Shown piece after piece: positions 1 through 7,008 of a stretch of DNA of 26,084 nt. The stretch comes from an uncultured bacterium. Its GTDB lineage: Bacteria; Cyanobacteriota; Vampirovibrionia; Gastranaerophilales; Gastranaerophilaceae. The position numbers and the translations under genes were made by a program. Position 1 is the first letter of the stretch. The number at the start of each line of letters is the position of its first letter. The stretch spans positions 1 through 26,084 of the forward strand of contig URHD01000027.1 in the NCBI GenBank assembly GCA_900547585.1. Reading direction: 5' to 3'. The notes below the pieces were generated by a model. That model saw only the letters and a program-made list of their open reading frames with translations. It searched no databases and was not told the origin of the DNA.

Positions 1-2500
1 TTGTTCTTTTCAAAGGACGTGCGCCGTAAATCGGGTTAAAACCTTTTGTTGCAAGAAGTTCCTTTGCATCGGGCGTGATTTCAAGTGTGATATCCTTGTC
101 TGCAAAGAGCTTTTTAAGGTTTACAAAGTAAATATCCACGATTGCACCCAGCTGCGCAAGTGTCAGTGCCTTGAAGAACACAATTTCATCAATTCTGTTA
201 AGGAATTCGGGTTTAAAATGCGCTTTCATCAGCTCCATAACCTGTTCTTTGGTTTTATCGAACTCGGTGGCGGAAAGCATTGAATTAACAGTGTTTTCAA
301 GAATAATATTGCTTCCGATGTTGCTTGTCATGATGATAAGCGTGTTTTTAAAATCAACAGTACGCCCCTTTGAATCGGTCAAACGGCCGTCATCAAGGAT
401 TTGGAGCATAATGTTAAATACATCAGGGTGCGCCTTTTCGATTTCGTCAAAAAGCACAACAGAATAGGGTTTTCTGCGCACACGTTCGGTGAGCTGGCCA
501 CCTTCATCATATCCGACATACCCAGGAGGCGCTCCTACAAGCCTTGCGACTGAGTGTTTTTCCATATATTCGGACATATCAATACGAATCAAGGCATCTT
601 CATCGTTAAACATAAACTCCGCAAGCGCTTTTGCCAATTCTGTTTTACCAACACCGGTCGGGCCGAGGAAAATGAACGAGCCAATCGGACGGCGCGGGTC
701 CTTTAAGCCGGAACGGGCACGTCTGATTGCGTCAGCAACCACTTCAACAGCCTCATCCTGTCCGATAACGCGTTTGTGGATTTCATCCTCCATGCGCAAG
801 AGTTTCATCATTTCGCTTTCAACGAGTTTTGAAACCGCAATACCCGTCCATTTGCTGACAACTTCCGCGATATCGTCTTCATCGACTTCTTCTTTCAGAA
901 GCTGATTTTTTGTATCAGGTTTTTGAGCGCCTGATACAGCGAGTTCAAGTTTTTTTTGCAACTCGATGAGTTTTCCGTATTTCAGTTCCGCAGCGCGCTC
1001 AAGGTCGGTTTCGCGCTCGGCTTCATCGATTTGGCGTTTAACTTTTTCAATTTCTTCTTTAATTTGCGCTTCTGATGTAATCGAGCTTTTTTCAAGCTCC
1101 CACTGGGTCTTGAGTTTTGTGATTTTTTCGTCCAAATCATTAATCTGGTTGTTCAGATTGTCGATTTTCTTGATATTATCGTCATTTTGGTCTTCTTTTT
1201 TGATTGCCTGACGTTCGATTTCAAGCTGCATTTTTTGACGCACCATCGAATCGATTTCTTCGGGCATAGAATCAATCTCAATTCTGATAGAAGAAGCTGC
1301 CTCATCAATCAAATCAATCGCCTTATCCGGCAGGAATCTGTCAGTTATATATCTGTCTGAGAGTTTTGCCGCAGCAATTAGCGCCGAGTCCTTGATTCTG
1401 ATTCCATGGTGAACCTCGTAGCGCTCTTTCAGACCTCTTAAAATACTGATTGTGTCCTCGACGCTTGGTTCTTCAACCATTACGGGCTGAAAACGGCGTT
1501 CAAGAGCGGCATCTTTTTCTATATATTTACGGTATTCGTTGATTGTCGTGGCACCAACTGTTCTTAAAACGCCCCTTGCGAGCATTGGTTTTAGGAGGTT
1601 TCCTGCGTCCATTGAACCTTCTGTTGCACCTGCGCCGACTACCGTATGCAATTCATCAATAAACAGGATAATTTCGCCAGCAGAAGCCTCAACTTCTTTC
1701 AAAACGGCTTTCAAACGTTCTTCAAATTCGCCTCTGAACTTTGCACCGGCAACCAGAGCGCCCAAATCGAGCGCAATTAATTGAGTATTTTTAAGGCTTT
1801 CAGGCACATCGCCCCTGATTATTCGCTGGGCAAGTCCTTCAACAATTGCTGTTTTACCTACGCCCGGTTCGCCTATTAAAACAGGGTTATTTTTGGTTCT
1901 ACGGTTCAAAACCTGAATTATTCGTCTTACTTCCTCATCTCTGCCGATAACAGGGTCAAGTTTCCCGCGTTTTGCAAGGTCTGTGAGGTTTGTTGAGTAT
2001 TTTTCGAGCGCTTTGAAATTGTTTTCTGCATCTTTTGTGTCCACTTTATTTTGCCCCCTGATTTTTTTCATTTCGTTTAAAATTTTATCATCTGTAATCC
2101 CGAATCTATTGAAAAGCGTCTCAATTTGGGAATTATCGAGCTCATTTACCGCCATCAGAATATGTTCAATGCTGATATAAGAATCTTTGAGTTTTTCAGC
2201 TTCTTCTTTTGCAAGATCGAACATTTTTATAGTTTCCGTAGAAAGATAAAGCTGCCCGCTGCCAACAGGCGAGCTGACTTTGGGAAGATTGTTAATCATC
2301 GACATAACAGCGTCCTGAAAAGCAGGTTTGTGCATGCCCAGGGCGTTTGCGTAGTCCTGAGCGATTCCATCCTTCTCCTCCATCATTGCAAGAACGATAT
2401 GAACGGGCTCCATTTGCGTATTTTGAAACTCGGACATAAGTTCCTGTGCTTTTGCCATAATATTCTGGGTATAATCCGTCAATCTGTTAAAATCAATCAT
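1..2500 (-). CDS. clpB: ClpB disaggregase chaperone (C-terminus cut by window edge)
   Basis: Hsp100/AAA+ ATPase that rescues aggregated proteins in the cytoplasm together with DnaK. The reverse strand reads without a stop from ATG at 2500 to base 1, giving 833 codons. The family is usually about 860 residues, so roughly 30 C-terminal residues lie outside. The order seen is an N-domain, then AAA-1 with Walker A GEPGVGKT at residues 210-217 and Walker B FIDELH, then a long charged coiled-coil middle domain, which distinguishes ClpB from ClpA and ClpC. AAA-2 follows, with Walker A GPTGVGKT at 613-620 and Walker B LFDEIEKAHP. The last visible residues, GARPLKRT, are the conserved sensor-2 region. 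AGAGG-like pairing is present, with an AGAGG about six bases before the ATG. No CIRCE element was recognised upstream. Confidence 0.97.
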   Translation of the reverse strand, partial: MIDFNRLTDYTQNIMAKAQELMSEFQNTQMEPVHIVLAMMEEKDGIAQDYANALGMHKPAFQDAVMSMINNLPKVSSPVGSGQLYLSTETIKMFDLAKEEAEKLKDSYISIEHILMAVNELDNSQIETLFNRFGITDDKILNEMKKIRGQNKVDTKDAENNFKALEKYSTNLTDLAKRGKLDPVIGRDEEVRRIIQVLNRRTKNNPVLIGEPGVGKTAIVEGLAQRIIRGDVPESLKNTQLIALDLGALVAGAKFRGEFEERLKAVLKEVEASAGEIILFIDELHTVVGAGATEGSMDAGNLLKPMLARGVLRTVGATTINEYRKYIEKDAALERRFQPVMVEEPSVEDTISILRGLKERYEVHHGIRIKDSALIAAAKLSDRYITDRFLPDKAIDLIDEAASSIRIEIDSMPEEIDSMVRQKMQLEIERQAIKKEDQNDDNIKKIDNLNNQINDLDEKITKLKTQWELEKSSITSEAQIKEEIEKVKRQIDEAERETDLERAAELKYGKLIELQKKLELAVSGAQKPDTKNQLLKEEVDEDDIAEVVSKWTGIAVSKLVESEMMKLLRMEDEIHKRVIGQDEAVEVVADAIRRARSGLKDPRRPIGSFIFLGPTGVGKTELAKALAEFMFNDEDALIRIDMSEYMEKHSVARLVGAPPGYVGYDEGGQLTERVRRKPYSVVLFDEIEKAHPDVFNIMLQILDDGRLTDSKGRTVDFKNTLIIMTSNIGSNIILENTVNSMLSATEFDKTKEQVMELMKAHFKPEFLNRIDEIVFFKALTLAQLGAIVDIYFVNLKKLFADKDITLEITPDAKELLATKGFNPIYGARPLKRT

Positions 2501-2646
2501 TTGAAACCTCTTTTCGTTTCTTTATATTTTCATTTTAAGGAGTTTTTTTCAAAAATCAGAAAAATTAATGATTAATTAATTTTTGGTTGGAATAATCAGG
2601 TCAAGATAAATGTTAAAACAAATATTAAGTGCACTTTTTACACGTA

Positions 2647-2675
2647 TTGATTTTTTCAAAAAAACTTGATAAAAT
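2647..2675 (+). promoter_or_regulatory. Sigma-70-like promoter for the small-ORF transcript
   Basis: TTGATT (2647-2652) and TAAAAT (2670-2675) are separated by 17 bases. Transcription would begin near 2682 and run about 190 bases before the 34-codon ORF, ending at the hairpin near 3030. Apart from this, the 2501-2810 stretch shows only an AT-rich dyad at 2563-2577 and no further gene that I can support. Confidence 0.45.
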
Positions 2676-2812
2676 GTATTTTACAAATCCCGCTTGGGGA
2701 ACAAACCTGTTTAAATAACGTCTTTACAGAATATAAACATTGGAAACGGAAAAGCAATTTGAAGATTTATTGTTAAAATTTATTACAAACTAGCAATTTT
2801 TTCAAAGAGCAA

Positions 2813-2840
2813 GTGTTTATATAAGTGTGAAGGTTATGAA
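2813..2840 (+). promoter_or_regulatory. Second promoter candidate for the 34-residue ORF
   Basis: GTGTTT (2813-2818), a 16-base spacer and TATGAA (2835-2840) lie 28 bases before the ORF start. The block TGTTTATATAAGT (2814-2826) is repeated exactly at 8854-8866, in the same position relative to the promoter of the ribbon-helix-helix gene. Confidence 0.4.
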
Positions 2841-2868
2841 AAGTTTATTGTGTGAAAGGAAAGTATAA

Positions 2869-2973
2869 ATGCTAGAAAGAATTACAGAGTTCGTACAGGC
2901 ATTCCTGATGGGTTTTTACGAAGCAGCACCGGTTTATGTAACAGTTGAAACTAAAGACTATTACAATAACTAG
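2869..2973 (+). CDS. 34-residue small protein, function unknown
   Basis: I do not recognise this protein. It reads MLERITEFVQAFLMGFYEAA, then 14 more residues ending DYYNN. The first half could form an amphipathic helix with hydrophobic and aromatic residues on one face. The tail is polar and tyrosine-rich. The case for a real gene rests on its surroundings: an AAAGGAAAG ribosome site at a usual distance from ATG, two plausible promoters upstream, and a strong intrinsic terminator 30 bases after the stop. It therefore looks like a self-contained transcription unit between clpB (reverse) and the aminopeptidase (forward). It could also be the translated part of a small RNA or a leader peptide. 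A tRNA or riboswitch was not recognised in the leader. Confidence 0.55.
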   Translation: MLERITEFVQAFLMGFYEAAPVYVTVETKDYYNN

Positions 2974-3002
2974 TTTTGTTGGAGAAGGAAAAAGATTTTT
3001 TG

Positions 3003-3030
3003 AAAACCGGATTTTTTGTCCGGTTTTTCT
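3003..3030 (+). terminator. Intrinsic terminator after the 34-residue ORF
   Basis: A 9-bp perfect stem, AAAACCGGA (3003-3011) with TCCGGTTTT (3019-3027), has a 7-base loop and ends in a T run. Confidence 0.85.
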
Positions 3031-3059
3031 GTTTTCAGAATATAATATAATTGAGATTG

Positions 3060-3084
3060 CGACCCTGAAATAAATTCAGGGCGG
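3060..3084. repeat. Small palindromic element upstream of the aminopeptidase
   Basis: CCCTGAA (3063-3069) pairs with TTCAGGG (3075-3081) around a 5-base loop, in the context GACCCTGAAATAAATTCAGG. This resembles the short CCTGAA...TTCAGG palindromes dispersed in many bacterial genomes. It lies in the 5' untranslated region of the gene at 3120. A second palindrome of related style lies just after that gene at 4237-4275. It could instead be an mRNA leader hairpin. Confidence 0.4.
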
Positions 3085-3119
3085 CAGATTAATTAATAAA
3101 GGATTAACGGAGAGAAATT

Positions 3120-4223
3120 ATGAATAAATTATGGGCAAAATACGCAAGCGTGCTGGTTGACTACTCTACAAAGGTCAAAAAAGGCGATTTAGTAATAATT
3201 AGAGCAACAAGCCACGAAGCGCAGCCTCTTGTGAAAGAAATATACAAGCAGGTTCTCCTAAAAGGCGCAAATCCCGTTGTGAAAACGGCAATGGAGGGGC
3301 TTGCTGAAACTTTTATCAAATACGCAAGCGATGAACAGCTCGAATACATTGACCCGATGACCGAAATCGAGTACGAAAAAGCGGATGTACTGATTTCTAT
3401 CGGCGCTCCGACCAATACAAAATCAATGGCAAAAGCTGATTCAAAAAAAATGGGCAAACGCTCGGCAGCAACAAGAGAACTCTCAAACAAAATGCTCGAA
3501 CGCTCCGCAGAAGGTTCTTTAAAATGGGTTATTGCTGATTTTCCGACAAATGCGCTCGCTCAGGAAGCAAAAATGTCGCTCGAGGAATACACAGAATTTT
3601 TGATTAACGCCTGCTATTTGAATTTGGACAATCCGGTTGAAAAATGGCAGCAAATTGATAAAGAGCAACAAAGATTAGCTGATTATTTGAACAAAACAAC
3701 AAAACTCCACATAATCGGCGAAGAAACCGACATAACTTTCGACACCACAGGCAGAAAATGGCTAAACTGCTCCGGTCAATGCAACTTCCCGGACGGCGAA
3801 ATCTATACTTCACCGGTCGAAGACAGCGCTAACGGTACGATTTACTTCGATTTTCCGCAGATTTACAGAGGAAACGAAGCTCACAAAGTCAGAGTGCGCC
3901 TTGAAAACGGAAAAGTCGTCGAAGCAAGCGCGGAAAAGGGCGAAGATTACTTCCTTGATATGATTAATCAGGACGAGGGCGCAAGATTCGTCGGCGAAAT
4001 CGCAATTGGCACGAACAACATGATTCAAGAGATAACCGGCAACATCCTTTTCGACGAAAAAATCGGCGGAGCAATCCATATGGCGCTCGGTGCATCTTAT
4101 CCCGAAGCAGGCGGAAAAAATCAGTCCGGCTTGCACTGGGATTTGATTAAAAACATGAAAAACGGCTCCGAAATTTACGCGGACGATGTTTTGATTTATA
4201 AAGACGGGAAGTTTGTAATATAG
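3120..4223 (+). CDS. M29-family metallo-aminopeptidase
   Basis: Cytoplasmic aminopeptidase of the AmpS/PepS/aminopeptidase T family (M29), which removes N-terminal residues from peptides using a two-metal centre. The 367 residues are close to the family's usual length of about 400. The metal-ligand set expected for M29 is visible in order: Glu227 (GEIYTSP), Glu293 (VGEIA), His320 (IHMALG), Tyr327 (ASYPE), and His339 and Asp341 (LHWD). The N-terminal domain, residues 1 to about 190, is the family's less conserved cap. ATG follows a GGAGAG ribosome site. A TATAAT at 3041-3046 may be its -10 box, but no convincing -35 is seen. The gene stands alone between two palindromic elements. Probable role: peptide catabolism or recycling. 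Confidence 0.93.
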   Translation: MNKLWAKYASVLVDYSTKVKKGDLVIIRATSHEAQPLVKEIYKQVLLKGANPVVKTAMEGLAETFIKYASDEQLEYIDPMTEIEYEKADVLISIGAPTNTKSMAKADSKKMGKRSAATRELSNKMLERSAEGSLKWVIADFPTNALAQEAKMSLEEYTEFLINACYLNLDNPVEKWQQIDKEQQRLADYLNKTTKLHIIGEETDITFDTTGRKWLNCSGQCNFPDGEIYTSPVEDSANGTIYFDFPQIYRGNEAHKVRVRLENGKVVEASAEKGEDYFLDMINQDEGARFVGEIAIGTNNMIQEITGNILFDEKIGGAIHMALGASYPEAGGKNQSGLHWDLIKNMKNGSEIYADDVLIYKDGKFVI

Positions 4224-4236
4224 AAATGTGTGTTGA

Positions 4237-4275
4237 CCTGCTTATGCAGGGAATGACGGCATTTTTGTCATTCCC
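4237..4275. repeat. Compound palindrome after the aminopeptidase gene
   Basis: Two abutting hairpins are present. CCTGC (4237-4241) pairs with GCAGG (4246-4250), and GGGAATGAC (4249-4257) pairs with GTCATTCCC (4267-4275). The arms share two bases, so the two hairpins may be alternative structures. The GTCATTCCC...GCAGG arrangement resembles dispersed REP-like palindromes. A weak terminator role is possible, but no T run follows. Confidence 0.45.
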
Positions 4276-4319
4276 TAAAAACGTGAATCTCAGGAATAAG
4301 CAGGACAAGATTGGAAATT

Positions 4320-5669
4320 ATGAAAGAACAGAATTGGATTGAAAAAGACCTGAAATACGTCTGGCATCCCGACACCCAGATGAAAGAATATGAAAACTCC
4401 GAGCCGATTTTGATTGAAAAAGGCAAGGGAATTTACGTCTGGGATGATAAAGGCAACAAATACATCGACGCAGTAGCCTCCTGGTGGGTAAATACGCTCG
4501 GACACTCGAATGAAAGGCTGAACAGGGCGCTTTTTGAGCAAGCAGAAAAAATAGAGCACATTTTGCTTGCAGGGTTTACGCACAAACCGGCAATTGAGCT
4601 TGCACAAAGGCTTGTAGAGCTTGCCGGAGAGCCTTTTTCAAAGGTTTTTTATTCGGACAACGGCTCGACCGCAGTAGAAGTTGCACTAAAAATGGCTTAT
4701 CAGTTCTGGTATCAGTCAGGGCGCCCTGAAAAGAAAAAATTCGTTGCAATGACCGATTCTTACCACGGCGATACGCTCGGTTCGGTTTCTGTGGGCGGGA
4801 TTGCGCTATATAAAAAGGTTTTTGAACCGCTGGTTTTTGAAACAATCGAGGTTCCTGCGCCGTATTGTTACAGGTGCCCCAGAGGGTGCGAAAAAGGGGA
4901 ATGCTCGATTGATTGCATTGAATTTGTGGAAAAAACCTTTAAAAATCACCACAATGAAATAGCCGCAATGATTGTTGAGCCGCTTATTCAGGGTGCAGCC
5001 GGAATGAGGATGTATCCGCCCGAATATCTCGCAAAAATCCGTGAATTATGCAACAAATATAATATTTTAATGATTGATGATGAGGTAGCAATGGGCTTCG
5101 GGCGCACAGGCAAGTATTTTGCGTTCGAACATGCCGGCATAAAGCCCGATATTTTCTGTGTGGCAAAAGGAATAACGGCGGGTTATATTCCGCTTGCGGC
5201 AACGATTACAACAGATAAAATTTACAATGCTTTTTACGATGATTATGCAAAAGCAAAAGCTTTTTACCACGGGCACAGCTTCACAGGGAACCCTCTGGCG
5301 TGTGCGGTTGCGGTTGAAAACTTAAAAATTCTGGAAGAAGAAAAAATTATCGAAAATTTGCCTGAAAAGTGCGAATATTTCAAAAAATCAATGGAAAAAT
5401 TCAGAGATTTAAAACATGCCGGAGATGTTCGCCATCTCGGGATGATAGGGGCGATTGAGCTTGTAAAAAACAAAGAAACAAAAGAGCCCTACTCATTTTC
5501 AGAGAGAATGGGACATCGGGTTTATCTTGAAGCGCTAAAACTCGGTGCGATTTTGCGTCCAATCGGCAATGTGATTTATTTTATCCCGCCCTACGTGATT
5601 ACGAACGAAGAAATTGACAAATTGACGCAAATTGCGTATGAGGCAATAAAAATTGTAACTGAAAATTAA
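4320..5669 (+). CDS. bioA: Adenosylmethionine-8-amino-7-oxononanoate aminotransferase
   Basis: PLP enzyme of biotin synthesis that converts 8-amino-7-oxononanoate (KAPA) to 7,8-diaminononanoate, using S-adenosylmethionine as amino donor. It is a class III aminotransferase. The WHPDTQM start, the paired Trp in ASWWVNTLGH, the SDNGSTAVEVALKMA phosphate-binding segment, DDEVAMGFGRTG with the cofactor Asp, and the PLP Lys in CVAKGITAGY (about residue 283) all match BioA rather than a generic omega-transaminase. The cysteine-rich insert YCYRCPRGCEKGECSIDC at about 183-199 is characteristic of the Bacillus-type branch. I chose ATG at 4320. An in-frame TTG at 4311, with AGGA five bases upstream, would add three residues. 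No other biotin gene is in the window, so the pathway is scattered or incomplete. Confidence 0.92.
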   Translation: MKEQNWIEKDLKYVWHPDTQMKEYENSEPILIEKGKGIYVWDDKGNKYIDAVASWWVNTLGHSNERLNRALFEQAEKIEHILLAGFTHKPAIELAQRLVELAGEPFSKVFYSDNGSTAVEVALKMAYQFWYQSGRPEKKKFVAMTDSYHGDTLGSVSVGGIALYKKVFEPLVFETIEVPAPYCYRCPRGCEKGECSIDCIEFVEKTFKNHHNEIAAMIVEPLIQGAAGMRMYPPEYLAKIRELCNKYNILMIDDEVAMGFGRTGKYFAFEHAGIKPDIFCVAKGITAGYIPLAATITTDKIYNAFYDDYAKAKAFYHGHSFTGNPLACAVAVENLKILEEEKIIENLPEKCEYFKKSMEKFRDLKHAGDVRHLGMIGAIELVKNKETKEPYSFSERMGHRVYLEALKLGAILRPIGNVIYFIPPYVITNEEIDKLTQIAYEAIKIVTEN

Positions 5670-5694
5670 AAAACGCCTCTTTTTGAGGCGTTCT
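5670..5694. terminator. Bidirectional terminator between convergent bioA and the kinase-like gene
   Basis: AACGCCTC (5672-5679) pairs perfectly with GAGGCGTT (5685-5692) around a TTTTT loop. The T run is best on the reverse strand (TTTTTT), so it serves the reverse operon best and bioA adequately. Confidence 0.85.
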
Positions 5695-5696
5695 CT

Positions 5697-6995
5697 TTAG
5701 TCATTTCTGTTAAGGTTCTTCATATCCAGTTTTAGCCAGTTTCCGCGCTCGGGATTTACGAATTCAGCAAGGTGAACGAGTTCGTGGCATTCTGTGTTGT
5801 TATCAATAAAGAATCTATTGTCGCACATCACCTGAAAATGATAAGTTTTTTGCATTTTATCGAGTTCATACGAGTTGAAAGACTGGGTCAGGTGCTGGGT
5901 AATCCAGTCTGCAACACCGATTCCGTAGTTTTCATGCGCTGCCTGATTTATAGCTTTTGCGAGGGTGCCGGTGATAATCATTCCGTTGCTTCCCTCAGTT
6001 TTTTTGATGATTCCGAGTCGTGCAAGCGCAAGGCAGTATTTATCAATTGCATTTCTCCTTGCAATGTTAAATTTAGGGCGCTCTTCATCTTTAACTTTTA
6101 TTGTAAAATAGTTTTCATCTTCATATTGAATCTCGAATTTCTGAGAATCAAGAAGAAGTTGTTTTAAATGTTCTGTTTTTACATTTTTTTCGTAGGTTGT
6201 TGACTCTGTCATAGTAAATTCTGCTTTATGGCAAGATTTTATTTCATCAATAAGCTCATCATTAAAACCCATTGCCCTGCAAAAGTTTTCAATAACAGCC
6301 GGAGCCGAAGCGCCTGCCCGGGAAACCTTTTGCAAGCTCAAACTCTGGCTTAAATAGCTGCTACCCGATGATTTTACAATAACTTTATCTTTATCTACTA
6401 CTTCAATATTTGAAATTCCGCAGCCTCCACCTGTTATGCAGGCTGTAAAATATTTTCCTTCTTTAAGCATGCCCAGCTTGTTCAGTCGCTTTGTCATTGC
6501 AAGACCGGTTCCCATTGCGTCCTGAAGCACCTTAAATTTCATATCAGGAGCAACTTCTATGCCTTTTTCGGACAAACGTTCCTTAAAATTGCTGAAATCC
6601 AAATCTTTTAACGGCTTGTTATCAGCATTTCTATGATTTGGCAGATAAAACGCAAAATCTTTCGAAGTATAACTCGGAATGAAAATTGCAACATTTTTCA
6701 GTGCGTTTTCTTCGGCAGCATAGCCCTTTTCTTTTACGGTTTTTTTGTTGTCTTTCTGTATTCTTCCAATTTTTTTGATTATCTGGTTTATAAAATCTTC
6801 ACTGTTCTGAAATTTACTTTTTCCTAAATCGTTTACTGTTGTATTTTCCCTATAAAACGCTTCATCTTTAGGTGTAGAAGCATAATATATTTTACAAGAC
6901 CCCTCTCTTTGTGAACCGCCAATATCAAATGTAATATTGCTCCTGAATGTCTGATTTTTGGGCGCAAAAGACTGTGTGCGCATATTGACTTGCAT
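5697..6995 (-). CDS. ROK/actin-fold kinase-like protein with N-terminal F-motif tag
   Basis: This 432-residue protein is not a standard annotated kinase, but the landmarks of the sugar-kinase/Hsp70/actin (ASKHA) fold are readable. They are a phosphate-1 loop DIGGS at residues 24-28, a candidate catalytic-type Asp159 in LQDAMGTG, a phosphate-2 loop TGGGCG at 188-193, and an adenosine-type IITGTLAKA near 340-348. The spacing suits ROK/glucokinase relatives, but the ROK zinc motif CxCGxxGCxE is not present. Substrate is unknown. The extra N-terminus (MQV, then NQTFRSN with Phe17) matches the tag seen in three other proteins of the window. It follows the phosphoesterase gene by 13 bases with an AAGGAG ribosome site, so the two are co-transcribed. 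A role in phosphate transfer on sugars or nucleosides is an inference from this pairing. Confidence 0.7.
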   Translation of the reverse strand: MQVNMRTQSFAPKNQTFRSNITFDIGGSQREGSCKIYYASTPKDEAFYRENTTVNDLGKSKFQNSEDFINQIIKKIGRIQKDNKKTVKEKGYAAEENALKNVAIFIPSYTSKDFAFYLPNHRNADNKPLKDLDFSNFKERLSEKGIEVAPDMKFKVLQDAMGTGLAMTKRLNKLGMLKEGKYFTACITGGGCGISNIEVVDKDKVIVKSSGSSYLSQSLSLQKVSRAGASAPAVIENFCRAMGFNDELIDEIKSCHKAEFTMTESTTYEKNVKTEHLKQLLLDSQKFEIQYEDENYFTIKVKDEERPKFNIARRNAIDKYCLALARLGIIKKTEGSNGMIITGTLAKAINQAAHENYGIGVADWITQHLTQSFNSYELDKMQKTYHFQVMCDNRFFIDNNTECHELVHLAEFVNPERGNWLKLDMKNLNRND

Positions 6996-7008
6996 TTTTA
7001 TCTCCTTT

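Noticed and set aside
171..2575. Several forward-strand ORFs (98, 138, 81, 81, 65 and 149 codons) opposite clpB
   Set aside because: They are antisense shadows of a clearly coding clpB frame. Their Ser/Ile-rich composition shows no family features.
2563..2577. AATTAAT-G-ATTAATT dyad upstream of clpB as a heat-shock operator
   Set aside because: It does not match CIRCE (TTAGCACTC-N9-GAGTGCTAA). Such AT dyads are common at this base composition.
5772..6167. 131-codon forward ORF opposite the kinase-like gene
   Set aside because: No ribosome site or recognisable domain. The opposite frame has a consistent fold pattern and an operon position.
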